From CAZMXI01 sp964570205 (GTDB taxonomy: Bacteria; Planctomycetota; Phycisphaerae; Tepidisphaerales; Tepidisphaeraceae), in assembly GCA_964570205.1 (NCBI GenBank), contig CAZMXI010000063.1, positions 1 through 24,797 on the forward strand: DNA of 24,797 bases. Direction: 5' to 3'. The notes below the pieces were generated by a model. It was not told the DNA's origin, made no database searches, and saw only the letters and a list, made by a program, of their open reading frames with translations. This document shows positions 15,732-24,302 of this stretch, piece after piece. A program made the position numbers and the translations under genes. Each line of letters starts with the position of its first letter. Positions within the stretch are counted from its first letter, which is position 1.

Positions 15732-16673
15732 ATGGCCATCAGCAAGACCGACCGTATCCTGGTGACCGGAGGGGCGGGATTCCTTGGCAGCTTCGTCCTG
15801 GAGAAACTGCGGGCACGCGGCTACGAGGACGTGGTCGTAGTCCGGCGCCGCGAGTTCAACCTGACGCAGGAAGCGGACGTCGCCCGACTGTATGAGCAGA
15901 TCAAGCCGGCAGTCGTAATGCACCTGGCGGCTGAAGTGGGCGGGATCGGGGCTAACCGCGAGAACCCGGGGCGGTTCTTTTACGCCAATATGGCGATGGG
16001 GCTGCACCTGATCGAAGGAGCCCGGCGCAGCGGGCTGAAGAAGTTCGTTCAGGTGGGGACGATCTGCGCCTATCCGAAATTCACGCCGGTGCCCTTCCGG
16101 GAGGAAGACCTCTGGAACGGCTATCCCGAGGAAACCAACGCACCCTATGGCGTGGCCAAGAAGGCGCTGCTGGTGATGTGTCAGGCCTATCGACAGCAGT
16201 ATGGGCTGAACGCCGTTTACCTCCTGCCGGTCAATCTTTACGGCCCGCGTGACAATTTCGATCCCCGCAGCAGCCACGTGATTCCCGCTCTGGTCCGCAA
16301 GTGCATCGAAGCACGGGATCGGGGCGACGAGAAGATCGTCGCCTGGGGCACCGGATCCGCCAGCCGCGAGTTCCTCTATGTCGAGGATTGCGCGGAAGGG
16401 CTGGTCCTGGCGATGGAGCGATATGAATCGCCCGAGCCGATGAACCTCGGCAGCGGGCGTGAGATCACGATCCGCGATCTGACACATCTGGTTGCCCGGC
16501 TGAGCGGTTTCGCCGGCCACATTGAGTGGGACCCGAGCAAGCCCGACGGCCAGCCGCGCCGATGCCTGGATGTGAGTCGCGCGCGGTCGGAACTCGGGTT
16601 CACCACCGCCACGCCGCTGGAGGAGGGGCTCAGGCAGACGATCGAGTGGTATCAACTCCAGCGGTCTGCTTGA
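15732..16673 (+). CDS. fcl: GDP-L-fucose synthase (epimerase/reductase)
   Basis: A 313-residue SDR enzyme that epimerises and reduces the Gmd product to GDP-L-fucose with NADPH. The nucleotide motif GGAGFLG is at 13-19. Catalytic residues align with the E. coli enzyme: Thr110 (Ser in E. coli), Cys112 in GTICAYPK, Tyr139-x3-Lys143 in APYGVAKK, and His182 in SHVIPALVRK. The phrases AAEVGGIGANRENP and NLYGPRDNFDP are typical of this family. AGGA lies nine bases before the ATG. It sits 15 bases after gmd, the classic pairing, so co-transcription is very likely. Confidence 0.97.
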   Translation: MAISKTDRILVTGGAGFLGSFVLEKLRARGYEDVVVVRRREFNLTQEADVARLYEQIKPAVVMHLAAEVGGIGANRENPGRFFYANMAMGLHLIEGARRSGLKKFVQVGTICAYPKFTPVPFREEDLWNGYPEETNAPYGVAKKALLVMCQAYRQQYGLNAVYLLPVNLYGPRDNFDPRSSHVIPALVRKCIEARDRGDEKIVAWGTGSASREFLYVEDCAEGLVLAMERYESPEPMNLGSGREITIRDLTHLVARLSGFAGHIEWDPSKPDGQPRRCLDVSRARSELGFTTATPLEEGLRQTIEWYQLQRSA

Positions 16674-16718
16674 TGGGCGGCGCTTATCGCGGATAATCCG
16701 GCCGCGACGGCAATCACC

Positions 16719-17948
16719 ATGCACGTTCTGATTCTCAACCAGACCTTCTACCCCGAGGTGGCCGCCACCGCCCAGCACATGTGGGACTTGGCGCAGCACC
16801 TTGGCGCTCGGGGCCACCGCGTCACGGCGCTGGCCAGCCGGACGATCTACGGCACAGAACAACAGCATGCGACTGCCCGGGAGCGAGTGGGCAACATCGA
16901 CATCCACCGCGTGATGGGCACTGCCTTTGGCAAGAAGCATCTGTTGGGGCGTATGAGCGATTTTCTGAGCTTCTATGCCGCCGCTTTCTACGAGCTGGGT
17001 CGGCTGCCGCGCCCCGATGTGATTCTGGCCCTGACCAGCCCGCCGATGATCGCCGCCCTGGGCATGCTGCGCAAGCAGTTCGACGCAGGTTTCGACGGCG
17101 GCCGGGTCCGGCTGGCATACCACGTGATGGACCTGTATCCCGATGCGGCCGAAGCCATGGGGGTGTTGCAGCGGGGCTCTGTAGCCGAACGCGCGATGGC
17201 CCGGCTGACTCAGCGCACTCTCAGCGCATCGGACGCGGTCATCGCATTGGGTCGCGACATGGCCGATTTGCTCGTCGATCGTTATCGCTGTCGCCGCGAC
17301 CGACTGCATATCGTGCCACCCTGGTCGGATGGCGATTCATTGCGGCCCATCGCCAAGAAGGACAACCCCCTGGCACGGGACTGGGGCGTGGTCGACACAT
17401 TCAACATCGTCTACTCGGGCAACCTGGGCATGGCCCACGATGTCGATACCATGGCCGGGGCGATGGAGGTCTTGGGCAACGATCCCGGCGTCCGGTGGCT
17501 GTTCATTGGCGGCGGGAACCGCTTTGGGCAATTGAGGGACCGCGCCGCCGCGGCAGGCTGGAAGCACGTCCGGTTCCTGCCCTATCAGGATCGCGAGGCA
17601 CTGGCGATGTCGCTCGGGCTGGCGGATGTCCACCTGGTCAGCCAGTTGCCGGCGTTCAGCGGAATCGTGGTGCCCAGCAAGCTGTACGGCATCATGGCTG
17701 TCGGCCGGCCAAGCGTCATGATTGGTCCCGAAGCGGTGGAATGCTCTCGGGTGATTAGAGAGAACGACTGCGGCTTTGTGGTGCCCAACGGCGCGGTCGA
17801 GGAACTGGTGCTGCGGCTGCGTGAGCTCAAGCAAGACGCCAACCTGTGCCGAAGCATGGGACAACGTGCCCGCACGGCCTTTGAGGTGCAATATGACCGG
17901 CCCATCGCCTGCGGGCGCATCGAGCGGATTCTGACATCCGCCTGCTGA
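16719..17948 (+). CDS. GT4-family glycosyltransferase, WbuB-like
   Basis: A 409-residue GT-B-fold glycosyltransferase. The N-terminus MHVLILNQTFYPEVAATAQH is typical of WbuB-like family 4 enzymes that build surface polysaccharides. The C-terminal donor-binding half carries IVYSGNLGMAHD, an SKLYGIMAVGRP motif and the E-x-x-x segment PEAVECSRVIRENDCGF that usually contacts the nucleotide sugar. No signal peptide or transmembrane helix is evident, so it is probably cytoplasmic or peripheral at the inner membrane. Given its place between fcl and fkp, GDP-fucose is a plausible donor, but donor and acceptor cannot be fixed from sequence. It starts 45 bases after fcl; the ribosome site is weak. Confidence 0.9.
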   Translation: MHVLILNQTFYPEVAATAQHMWDLAQHLGARGHRVTALASRTIYGTEQQHATARERVGNIDIHRVMGTAFGKKHLLGRMSDFLSFYAAAFYELGRLPRPDVILALTSPPMIAALGMLRKQFDAGFDGGRVRLAYHVMDLYPDAAEAMGVLQRGSVAERAMARLTQRTLSASDAVIALGRDMADLLVDRYRCRRDRLHIVPPWSDGDSLRPIAKKDNPLARDWGVVDTFNIVYSGNLGMAHDVDTMAGAMEVLGNDPGVRWLFIGGGNRFGQLRDRAAAAGWKHVRFLPYQDREALAMSLGLADVHLVSQLPAFSGIVVPSKLYGIMAVGRPSVMIGPEAVECSRVIRENDCGFVVPNGAVEELVLRLRELKQDANLCRSMGQRARTAFEVQYDRPIACGRIERILTSAC

Positions 17949-17976
17949 ATCCGGCGGCGCATGCCCTGAGAACGCC

Positions 17977-20900
17977 ATGACCGATCCACACATCGTCCAT
18001 CGCATGCGAGTCGCGCTCGACGCCAACGCCGCCGCCTATCGGCGGGCCGTGCAGACCAGTGCGCCGGGCGACTGCTGGGATTTTGTCGTTCTTACTGCCG
18101 CCAACGAGAAGCAGGCCGAAGGCTATCGACAGGAACTTGCGCTTCGGCATCGCGCCGTGGGGCCAACCGGCGCGTTCTTTCCGGCGATTCAGAAGAGCGT
18201 CGTCGTGCCCGACCCGCCTGGCCGCCGCGCTGGCAGTGGCGGCGCTACGCTGGGCGTCATGAGGGCGCTGGTCGAGCAATTCGATGTCGGGCTCGATACG
18301 CTCTTGCGACGTCGCATCCTGCTGATCCACAGCGGCGGCGCAAGCCAGCGGCTGCCGGCCTACTCGCCCGTGGGCAAGATTTTCGCCCCCCTGCCGCTCC
18401 TGCGCCCCGATGGGCAGATTTCGACGCTGTTCGACCACCTTTACATCACGCTGGCGGGGCTGCCCGAGCGGCTCGGGCCTGGTATGTTGGTCGTCGCCGG
18501 CGATGTGTTCCTGCTGATGGACCACCGCCAGGTCAGCGCGCCGGCGGCGGGCGTAACGGCCTTGACCATGCGCGTCGATGCCGAGCTGGGCCTGGGTCAT
18601 GGCGTGTTCGTCACCGATGGCCGCCGGCGAATCACCCGGACCCTCCAGAAAGTGTCGGTGGATGTGATGCGCCAGGCCGGTGCGACCGATGATCGCGCGC
18701 AAGTCCTGATCGACTCGGGCCTCCTGTTCTTCGACAGTCGGCAGACACAAGTGATGGCCGAGTTGGCCGGCGCCGGGGGCAGGTCCCAGGGCCTGCTGCG
18801 TCACAAGGCGCAGATCGACCTCTATGAGGACATGACCGGGGCTCTGGCCGGCGCAACCAGTAAGGCCGCCTACCTGACATCCGGCCATCGCGCCATCCGC
18901 AAGGCGCTGTGGGACAGGTTCCATGGGACGGCCTTCCAGGCGATGCAGCTCGAGGGTCAGTTCCTGCACCTGGGCACCACACGGCAGTTCCGCGACGCCA
19001 TGGTCGGACTGAATCCTTCGCCTGCGGCGGAACTGTTCCAGCAGAACCTTCTCGCCGAGACCGATGCGCCGATTCCCGCGGACAGCCGCATCTACCACAG
19101 CGCCGTTCGAGGCTCGATCGGGCACAGCACGGTGATTGAACACAGCCTGCTCGCCAGCGCCCGCATTGGCGATGGCTGCATTGTCAGCCAGGCTTTTTCA
19201 GCCAAGACGCTGCGGCTTCCGGCTGACACTCTGCTATTCCAAGTGCCGCTGCGCGACAAGGGCGAGCTGCGATACGCACAAGTGATCTGCGGCGTGCACG
19301 ATGACTTCAAAGGCAGTTTCAGCCAGCGCAAATGCTCGTTCTTCAATGCCCCAATTGGTGAATGGTTCGCGCGGCATGGTATCAAGCCGAAGGAGGTGTG
19401 GGGGGGCATCGCGGACGACCAGCGCACCCTCTGGAATGCCCGCCTTTTCCCAGGTGATCCCCATCGCGACCGGGCGCACCAGGCAACCTGGATGGCCGCA
19501 AACGTGAAGGCAGCCCCGAATGTGCTTAAGCGATGGCGCAGTACGCCACGATACTCGATGGCCATGCTTCTGGAGCAGGTGGATCCGGCCGCGCTGATCG
19601 AGCACCGCGAGACCGTCGCCGCGCATCTACAGGCCGGGCAGGTACTGGGAGCGCTGGAGGAGGGGCATGATCGGCCGGTTGAATCGCTTTTCGCGCATTA
19701 CGCATCAGCGAGCGGATACCGGACGGCGATCGATCGGCTCGGCGTCTATGCCAAGGAAACACCCACGTCACCGGTGGTGGCGCTACGGCAGGCTCGCGCC
19801 CTGTGGACCACCGCCCAACTCCTGCAGCGTTCCGACTGCCCGCCCAGCGCCGAGTTGCTGGACTGGATTGACGCAAACATGCGGCTGGCCTTCGCCAAAG
19901 TCGCTGACGCCAGCGAGTTGGCCAGCCCGGAGATCGAGGTGGCGTCCAGGCGCGGCATTCGCATCCAGCCCGGCCTGCGTATCGAAGCCGCCTCGCCGGT
20001 TCGGCTGGATCTTTCCGGCGGCTGGAGCGACACGCCCCCCTACTGCTATGAACGCGGCGGGCACGTGATCAACGTCGCCATCAACCTCGACGGCCACCCA
20101 CCCGTGCGCGCCATCGTCCGCGCCGTCCGGCAGCCGGTCCTGATCCTTGAAAGCCAGGACCTGGGCCGACATGTCGAGATTCGCGGGTCCGGCCAGCTTC
20201 GGCAGGGAGTTGACGTGCATGATCCGTTTGCGCTGCACAAGGTGGCCCTGGAAATGGCGGACCTCTTGCCCACTGGCGATTCTGACCTGAGCGCGCACCT
20301 GCGCAGGCTCGGCGGCGGCCTGATCGTTTCGACCGAGTCCCGCGTTCCCAAAGGCTCGGGCCTGGGCACCAGCAGCATCCTCGCGGCGACGCTGCTGGGC
20401 GCACTGCACGAGGCGGCCGGCCAGCCGGCTTCGCACGATGAGCTCATTCGCCAGACGCTCCTGCTTGAACAACGCCTGGGCACCGGCGGCGGCTGGCAGG
20501 ATCAGGTCGGCGGGATCGTGGGCGGCGTCAAGTCCACCGTCACCCTGCCTGGATTGCCGCAGCAACCGGTCGTCGAGCGGCTCTCGCTCACTGATGCTCA
20601 GGTCGATGCTCTGCAAGAACAACTCGTCGTCTACTACTCAGGCCAACAGAGACTGGCCCGAGACATTCTCCGCCGTGTTATGGGACGCTGGCTGGCGCGC
20701 GAGCCGGCGGTCATCCATGTGCTGGAACAGCTCAAGGCATCCGCCGCCGCGCTGCGGACCTCGCTGCTCAAGGGCCAATGGCCGGCCGCCGCGCGCCATG
20801 TCGCCCGCTACTGGGAAATCAAGAAGCAGCTCTATCCGGGCAGCACGACCCCGGGCATCGACATCCTCTTTCTGGAATTGCGGGACCTCTACAGCGCGGC

Positions 20901-21084
20901 TGGGCTCGCAGGCGCCGGAGGCGGTGGCTTTGCCTACTTCCTTTGCAGGAATGGACGCCAGGCAGCGCGGCTGCGAGAAGGTCTGGCCAGCCAGGCCGGC
21001 CTTCCAGGGGCAATGGGCACGGTCTTCCAGAGCCAGATCAACCGCGCCGGGCTCACCATCTCTCGAAGCACTTCCCCGGTATAG
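17977..21084 (+). CDS. fkp: Bifunctional L-fucokinase / GDP-L-fucose pyrophosphorylase
   Basis: A 1035-residue fusion resembling Bacteroides Fkp and plant FKGP, which phosphorylate free L-fucose and then join it to GMP. The N-terminal pyrophosphorylase half shows HSGGASQRLPAYSPVGKIF from residue 118 and a later hexapeptide-like segment (HSTVIEHSLLASARIGDGC, about 385-405). The C-terminal GHMP kinase shows RLDLSGGWSDTPPYCYERGG from about 676, the ATP loop PKGSGLGTSS at 791-800, LGTGGGWQDQVGG at 834-846 and AGAGGGGFAYF at about 980-988. Both active regions look intact. It starts 28 bases after the glycosyltransferase gene in the same strand. Bacteroides Fkp is about 950 residues, so this is slightly longer, mostly in the linker. 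Substrate could be a related sugar, but the fucose context favours L-fucose. Confidence 0.92.
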   Translation: MTDPHIVHRMRVALDANAAAYRRAVQTSAPGDCWDFVVLTAANEKQAEGYRQELALRHRAVGPTGAFFPAIQKSVVVPDPPGRRAGSGGATLGVMRALVEQFDVGLDTLLRRRILLIHSGGASQRLPAYSPVGKIFAPLPLLRPDGQISTLFDHLYITLAGLPERLGPGMLVVAGDVFLLMDHRQVSAPAAGVTALTMRVDAELGLGHGVFVTDGRRRITRTLQKVSVDVMRQAGATDDRAQVLIDSGLLFFDSRQTQVMAELAGAGGRSQGLLRHKAQIDLYEDMTGALAGATSKAAYLTSGHRAIRKALWDRFHGTAFQAMQLEGQFLHLGTTRQFRDAMVGLNPSPAAELFQQNLLAETDAPIPADSRIYHSAVRGSIGHSTVIEHSLLASARIGDGCIVSQAFSAKTLRLPADTLLFQVPLRDKGELRYAQVICGVHDDFKGSFSQRKCSFFNAPIGEWFARHGIKPKEVWGGIADDQRTLWNARLFPGDPHRDRAHQATWMAANVKAAPNVLKRWRSTPRYSMAMLLEQVDPAALIEHRETVAAHLQAGQVLGALEEGHDRPVESLFAHYASASGYRTAIDRLGVYAKETPTSPVVALRQARALWTTAQLLQRSDCPPSAELLDWIDANMRLAFAKVADASELASPEIEVASRRGIRIQPGLRIEAASPVRLDLSGGWSDTPPYCYERGGHVINVAINLDGHPPVRAIVRAVRQPVLILESQDLGRHVEIRGSGQLRQGVDVHDPFALHKVALEMADLLPTGDSDLSAHLRRLGGGLIVSTESRVPKGSGLGTSSILAATLLGALHEAAGQPASHDELIRQTLLLEQRLGTGGGWQDQVGGIVGGVKSTVTLPGLPQQPVVERLSLTDAQVDALQEQLVVYYSGQQRLARDILRRVMGRWLAREPAVIHVLEQLKASAAALRTSLLKGQWPAAARHVARYWEIKKQLYPGSTTPGIDILFLELRDLYSAAGLAGAGGGGFAYFLCRNGRQAARLREGLASQAGLPGAMGTVFQSQINRAGLTISRSTSPV

Positions 21085-21139
21085 CACAACGCCGCCCTCT
21101 TCGAGTACAACATGGCCCAATAACCGCAACGGAGTGTTC

Positions 21140-21307
21140 ATGCGCAAGCTTATCGTGGTCAGCCTCGCCTTTTTCGCCCTCGCCTGCGACAAAGAGATCA
21201 AAGAAGTGCGAATTGACCCGGCGCCCGCCCTTCAGCCGCCGGCCGTCGTCATAGCGAATAGTGCGACCGAGTATCCCCCAGCGCCGCACGCGATAACAGG
21301 CCGATAA
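21140..21307 (+). CDS. Small putative lipoprotein, 55 residues
   Basis: A short gene starting MRKLIVVSLAFFALACDKEI. Basic residues, a hydrophobic core and Cys16 after ALA suggest a lipoprotein signal, although Ala rather than Leu occupies position -3. After processing only about 40 residues would remain, rich in Pro and Ala (DPAPALQPPAVV), with no known domain. GGAG lies six bases before the ATG. It follows fkp by 55 bases and could be carried on the same transcript. The frame is open far upstream within fkp, but that part is a shadow. Function unknown. Confidence 0.6.
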   Translation: MRKLIVVSLAFFALACDKEIKEVRIDPAPALQPPAVVIANSATEYPPAPHAITGR

Positions 21308-21492
21308 CCTGTTCGTTGCCGCTGCCTCTGATTCATTTCTCCCAGCTTAACGCCGCGGAAGCAGTCGGGTTCTCTCCCTCCGGTGTTTTTGACTACCGAT
21401 CTGTTGCTAGCGGGGTATAGTTCCATCCAGACAGGGCAGGGCGTGAGAGAGATGCGTTCCCCCCAAGACTGCCTGGTCAAGGAGAGATGAAC

Positions 21493-22107
21493 ATGCGACG
21501 GACACTCGCTATTTCGGCTATGGTTCTTGTTTGCGCCATTGCCGGATCCCGCGCGCAGGCGGACACCGTTGACACCGCGTACAGTCTCACGGTTTACGGA
21601 GACGGCGACACGCCCGTATTCTCGCTGCAGAACACCTCGTCCGATCTCAAGATCACCGGCATCGAGATTACGATCGGCAGCCCGAACCACGAGTTTGATC
21701 TGTCGTGGACGCTCTGGTCTTCGCCGTCGATTCAGGCGGTGCTGCTCCGCCCGGACGACAAGCAGGGCGATGTGACCTCCGACGCGGTCGAGTATCTGTT
21801 CGATGGGTTCATCCCCGGCGCCATGTTCATCTTCGAGACAGACATCGACCCACTCGTGAGCGGCGCATCCATCGACTATCGAACGATTTTGTTCAACAAC
21901 GGATCGGCGCCCAACGCGTACATCACAGTGGAGTTCGAGAATGGGCTCTCGCTTGAGCAGATCATGCCGAACGCTCCGGCGAGCGCCCATCGCTTCATTC
22001 TCGACCAATCCTATACGACCGTGGCCCCCCTGCCATCGGCGGCAATGGGCGGGGCGGCGCTGATTGGCGCCCTGGGTGCTGTTCGCTGGGTGCGCCGCCG
22101 CAGGTGA
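21493..22107 (+). CDS. PEP-CTERM-like exported protein, 204 residues
   Basis: The protein has a signal peptide (MRRTLAISAMVLVCAIAG, cleavage probably after AQA near residue 23), a beta-rich middle domain without recognised catalytic motifs, and a C-terminal sorting-like end: APLPSAAMGG, a hydrophobic helix, then a WVRRRR basic cluster. This tripartite end is the PEP-CTERM plan with PLP replacing PEP, as seen in variants found in Planctomycetota; such proteins are usually processed by an exosortase and placed at the surface. No exosortase gene is in the window. The start at 21493 has AAGGAG eight bases upstream, whereas the ATG at 21487 is only two bases from it. A hairpin terminator follows, so the gene appears monocistronic on its 3' side. 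Confidence 0.85.
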   Translation: MRRTLAISAMVLVCAIAGSRAQADTVDTAYSLTVYGDGDTPVFSLQNTSSDLKITGIEITIGSPNHEFDLSWTLWSSPSIQAVLLRPDDKQGDVTSDAVEYLFDGFIPGAMFIFETDIDPLVSGASIDYRTILFNNGSAPNAYITVEFENGLSLEQIMPNAPASAHRFILDQSYTTVAPLPSAAMGGAALIGALGAVRWVRRRR

Positions 22108-22153
22108 TGCACAAACACAATCAATTTGCGTACGAATGTTGTTCACCTCCCCT

Positions 22154-22184
22154 GAAAGCCCCTGTCCCCACACCAGGGGCTTTC
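22154..22184 (+). terminator. Intrinsic-type terminator after the PEP-CTERM-like gene
   Basis: GAAAGCCCCTG (22154-22164) and CAGGGGCTTTC (22174-22184) are perfect 11-base inverted repeats with a 9-base loop. They lie 47 bases after the stop codon. The 3' arm ends in CTTTC and is followed by GCTTTC, so the T-tract is short but present. Confidence 0.75.
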
Positions 22185-22254
22185 GCTTTCCTGGGGCCGA
22201 CGAGCTGTTTCAACCGCCCGCCTGAGCCTATGATGAGCCTGGCAGGGAACGATT

Positions 22255-23169
22255 GTGACAGGAAGGATCATCATTGCCGGCGGCAGCGGATTTCTTGGTC
22301 GGGCGTTGGCCACGGACCTTGCCGGCCGCGACAACGAAATCGTGATCCTCTCAAGATCGACCGAATCCGCCCTCGGGCCTGCACGCGGCGTCGTCTGGGA
22401 TGGCCGTACGCTTGACGGCTGGACCACCGAGATCGACGGCGCCGACACGGTGGTCAATCTGGCCGGGCGAAACATCAACACTCGTTTCACACCGACACAT
22501 CGCCGCGAGATTCTCCAGTCCAGGGTCGATGCAACACGCGTCATCGCTCGGGCGATTCAGCAATCCCCCCGCCCGCCGCGGCTGCTCATCCAGGCCAGCG
22601 CCATCGGTTACTATGGCGGCGACGGCGACGGTGAATGCGATGAATCGACGCCACCCGGCGACGATTTCCTTGCCAGAACCTGCATCCAGTGGGAACAAGC
22701 CCTGGCGGATGTGCCCACGCCTTTCACGCGCCGGGTGACTCTGCGGATTGGCTTCGTGCTCGACCGGGAGCAGGGCGGCCTGCCGGTGCTGGCGAGGCTG
22801 GGGCGATGGTTTCTCGGCGGGGCCGCCGGCTCAGGCCGGCAGGGCATGAGCTGGATTCATATTGCCGACCTGCTGGGGATACTTCGCTGGTGCATGAATT
22901 CCGAGGACCTTTCCGGCGTGCTCAACGCCACCGCACCTGAACCGGTTTCCAACGCCGAGTTCATGCGTGCACTGCGCCGGGCGCTGGGTCGGCCATGGTC
23001 GCCTCCCGCACCGTCATTGATGGTGCGATTGGGGGCCTATCTGATGGGCACCGACGCATCCCTGGCCCTCCAGGGTCGTCGCTGTCTTCCCAGGCGACTG
23101 CTGGAAGCCAGCTACCCCTTCCATTTCCAGACCTTGCAGGCCGCAATGCGCGATCTGCTGTGTCCCTGA
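22255..23169 (+). CDS. TIGR01777-type NAD(P)-dependent epimerase (YfcH-like)
   Basis: A 304-residue atypical SDR protein. The nucleotide-binding GGSGFLG is at residues 9-15. Family phrases include DTVVNLAGRNINTRFTP, QASAIGYYGGDGDG, WIHIADLLGIL and a C-terminal region (RRLLEASYPFHF) typical of the DUF1731 end. Proteins of this family have no firm physiological substrate. It starts with GTG at 22255; AGGGAA lies about seven bases upstream and the N-terminus fits the family exactly. It is isolated from the preceding gene by a terminator and converges on the DapA-like gene with only three bases between stop codons. Confidence 0.93.
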   Translation: MTGRIIIAGGSGFLGRALATDLAGRDNEIVILSRSTESALGPARGVVWDGRTLDGWTTEIDGADTVVNLAGRNINTRFTPTHRREILQSRVDATRVIARAIQQSPRPPRLLIQASAIGYYGGDGDGECDESTPPGDDFLARTCIQWEQALADVPTPFTRRVTLRIGFVLDREQGGLPVLARLGRWFLGGAAGSGRQGMSWIHIADLLGILRWCMNSEDLSGVLNATAPEPVSNAEFMRALRRALGRPWSPPAPSLMVRLGAYLMGTDASLALQGRRCLPRRLLEASYPFHFQTLQAAMRDLLCP

Positions 23170-23172
23170 GGC

Positions 23173-24246
23173 TCATTCACCCCTGATCCACTCATCCCGA
23201 TGCTCACGTACGAACGCATCGTCGTTCAGATGCGGATACGCCGCATGAACGCGGTCAATCTCCTCCATCTGCCCCGGCGAGAGGCCCTCACGCTCATCCA
23301 GACACCAGGTGCCCTCCAGCAACCCCTGCCGCCTAAGCACCTCGTGCAATCCGGCGATGCATCCGGCAAAACCATGCGCTGCATCGAAGAACGCTGCGTT
23401 GGCATCCGTCACCTCAGCGCCCATCCGCAGCAGTTCAACGCCCACGATGTTCTGGCCGACCGCGTCGTGACACATCCGCAGCAACTGCGCCGCCTTGTGG
23501 GTCCAGACAGCCCAGTGCCCGAGCAGCCCACCGACCATCCGCAGCGTCACCGGCCCGGCGGCGCACGCAAACCCAAAAGGCGTCACCAGATCGCCTACGA
23601 TGTGATCATCGTTTCCGGTGTACAACGCCACATCATGACGCCCGGAATCCGCGACCGCTCGCATCACCTCCAGCGTCTGGTAGCGATTGAACGGAGCGAT
23701 CTTGATCCCGATCACCCGCGGGATGTCCATCAACCGCCTCCAGAACGAATAACTCAGCACCCGACCGCCCACCGCCGGCTGAAGGTAGAATCCCATGAGG
23801 GGGATCACCTCCGCCACCCGCTGGCAATGCCCAATCAGTTCTTCATCATCGGTGCGTTCCATCGCCGCCAGGCTGAGCAGTCCCACGTGATAGCCCAGCC
23901 CTTTCGCGCGCTCAGCCTCCGACACCGCCTGATGTGTCCGACCGCATACGCCCGCGATGCGCACCAGGGGCTCCTTGCGGCCACGGTCCGCTCGGTCCAT
24001 CTCCTCCCGGCCCAGTTCCAACAGAGGCGCGAAAAGCCCGATCTCAGTGTTGCGAATGGCAAATTGCGTCGTATGCACGCCCAGGGCAATGCCGCCCGCG
24101 CCCGCCGCGAAATAGTACCGCCAGAGCCCCCTTTGACGCCGCTCGTCAAGTCTTCTGCGGGCATTCAGGGCAAGCGGGCTGGCCGGGATGACGATGCCCC
24201 GACCCAGAGTCCGCCGCACTGCTGACCAGCCTATTTCACTATTCAT
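23173..24246 (-). CDS. DapA/N-acetylneuraminate-lyase family protein, 357 residues
   Basis: A class I aldolase-fold protein of the DapA/NAL family. The Schiff-base lysine is Lys182 (IGIKIAPFNRYQT) and the partner tyrosine is Tyr154 (GFYLQPAVGG); their 28-residue spacing equals that of Tyr133 and Lys161 in E. coli DapA. The usual GTTGE loop is replaced by ALGVHTTQF near residues 54-62. The protein is about 65 residues longer than DapA, mainly at the N- and C-termini, so it is probably a pyruvate-type aldolase acting on a sugar acid or related compound and not a lysine-pathway enzyme. The start MNSEIGWSAV at 24246 follows the upstream epimerase gene by 56 bases; the frame is open further but overlaps that gene. 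Exact substrate unknown. Confidence 0.85.
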   Translation of the reverse strand: MNSEIGWSAVRRTLGRGIVIPASPLALNARRRLDERRQRGLWRYYFAAGAGGIALGVHTTQFAIRNTEIGLFAPLLELGREEMDRADRGRKEPLVRIAGVCGRTHQAVSEAERAKGLGYHVGLLSLAAMERTDDEELIGHCQRVAEVIPLMGFYLQPAVGGRVLSYSFWRRLMDIPRVIGIKIAPFNRYQTLEVMRAVADSGRHDVALYTGNDDHIVGDLVTPFGFACAAGPVTLRMVGGLLGHWAVWTHKAAQLLRMCHDAVGQNIVGVELLRMGAEVTDANAAFFDAAHGFAGCIAGLHEVLRRQGLLEGTWCLDEREGLSPGQMEEIDRVHAAYPHLNDDAFVREHRDEWIRGE

Positions 24247-24302
24247 GGCGACCCCGCTTTCTCCCGGGATGCCGCTGGCGCCCCGGGGTTGAACAGGATT
24301 TG

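Noticed and set aside
17827..19143. Minus-strand open frame of 438 codons
   Set aside because: It lies antisense to the end of the glycosyltransferase gene and the start of the fucokinase fusion gene and shows no recognisable domain.
21389..21421. TTGACT and TATAGT as a promoter for the PEP-CTERM-like gene
   Set aside because: The hexamers are individually good but separated by 21 bases, too far for a standard sigma70 promoter.
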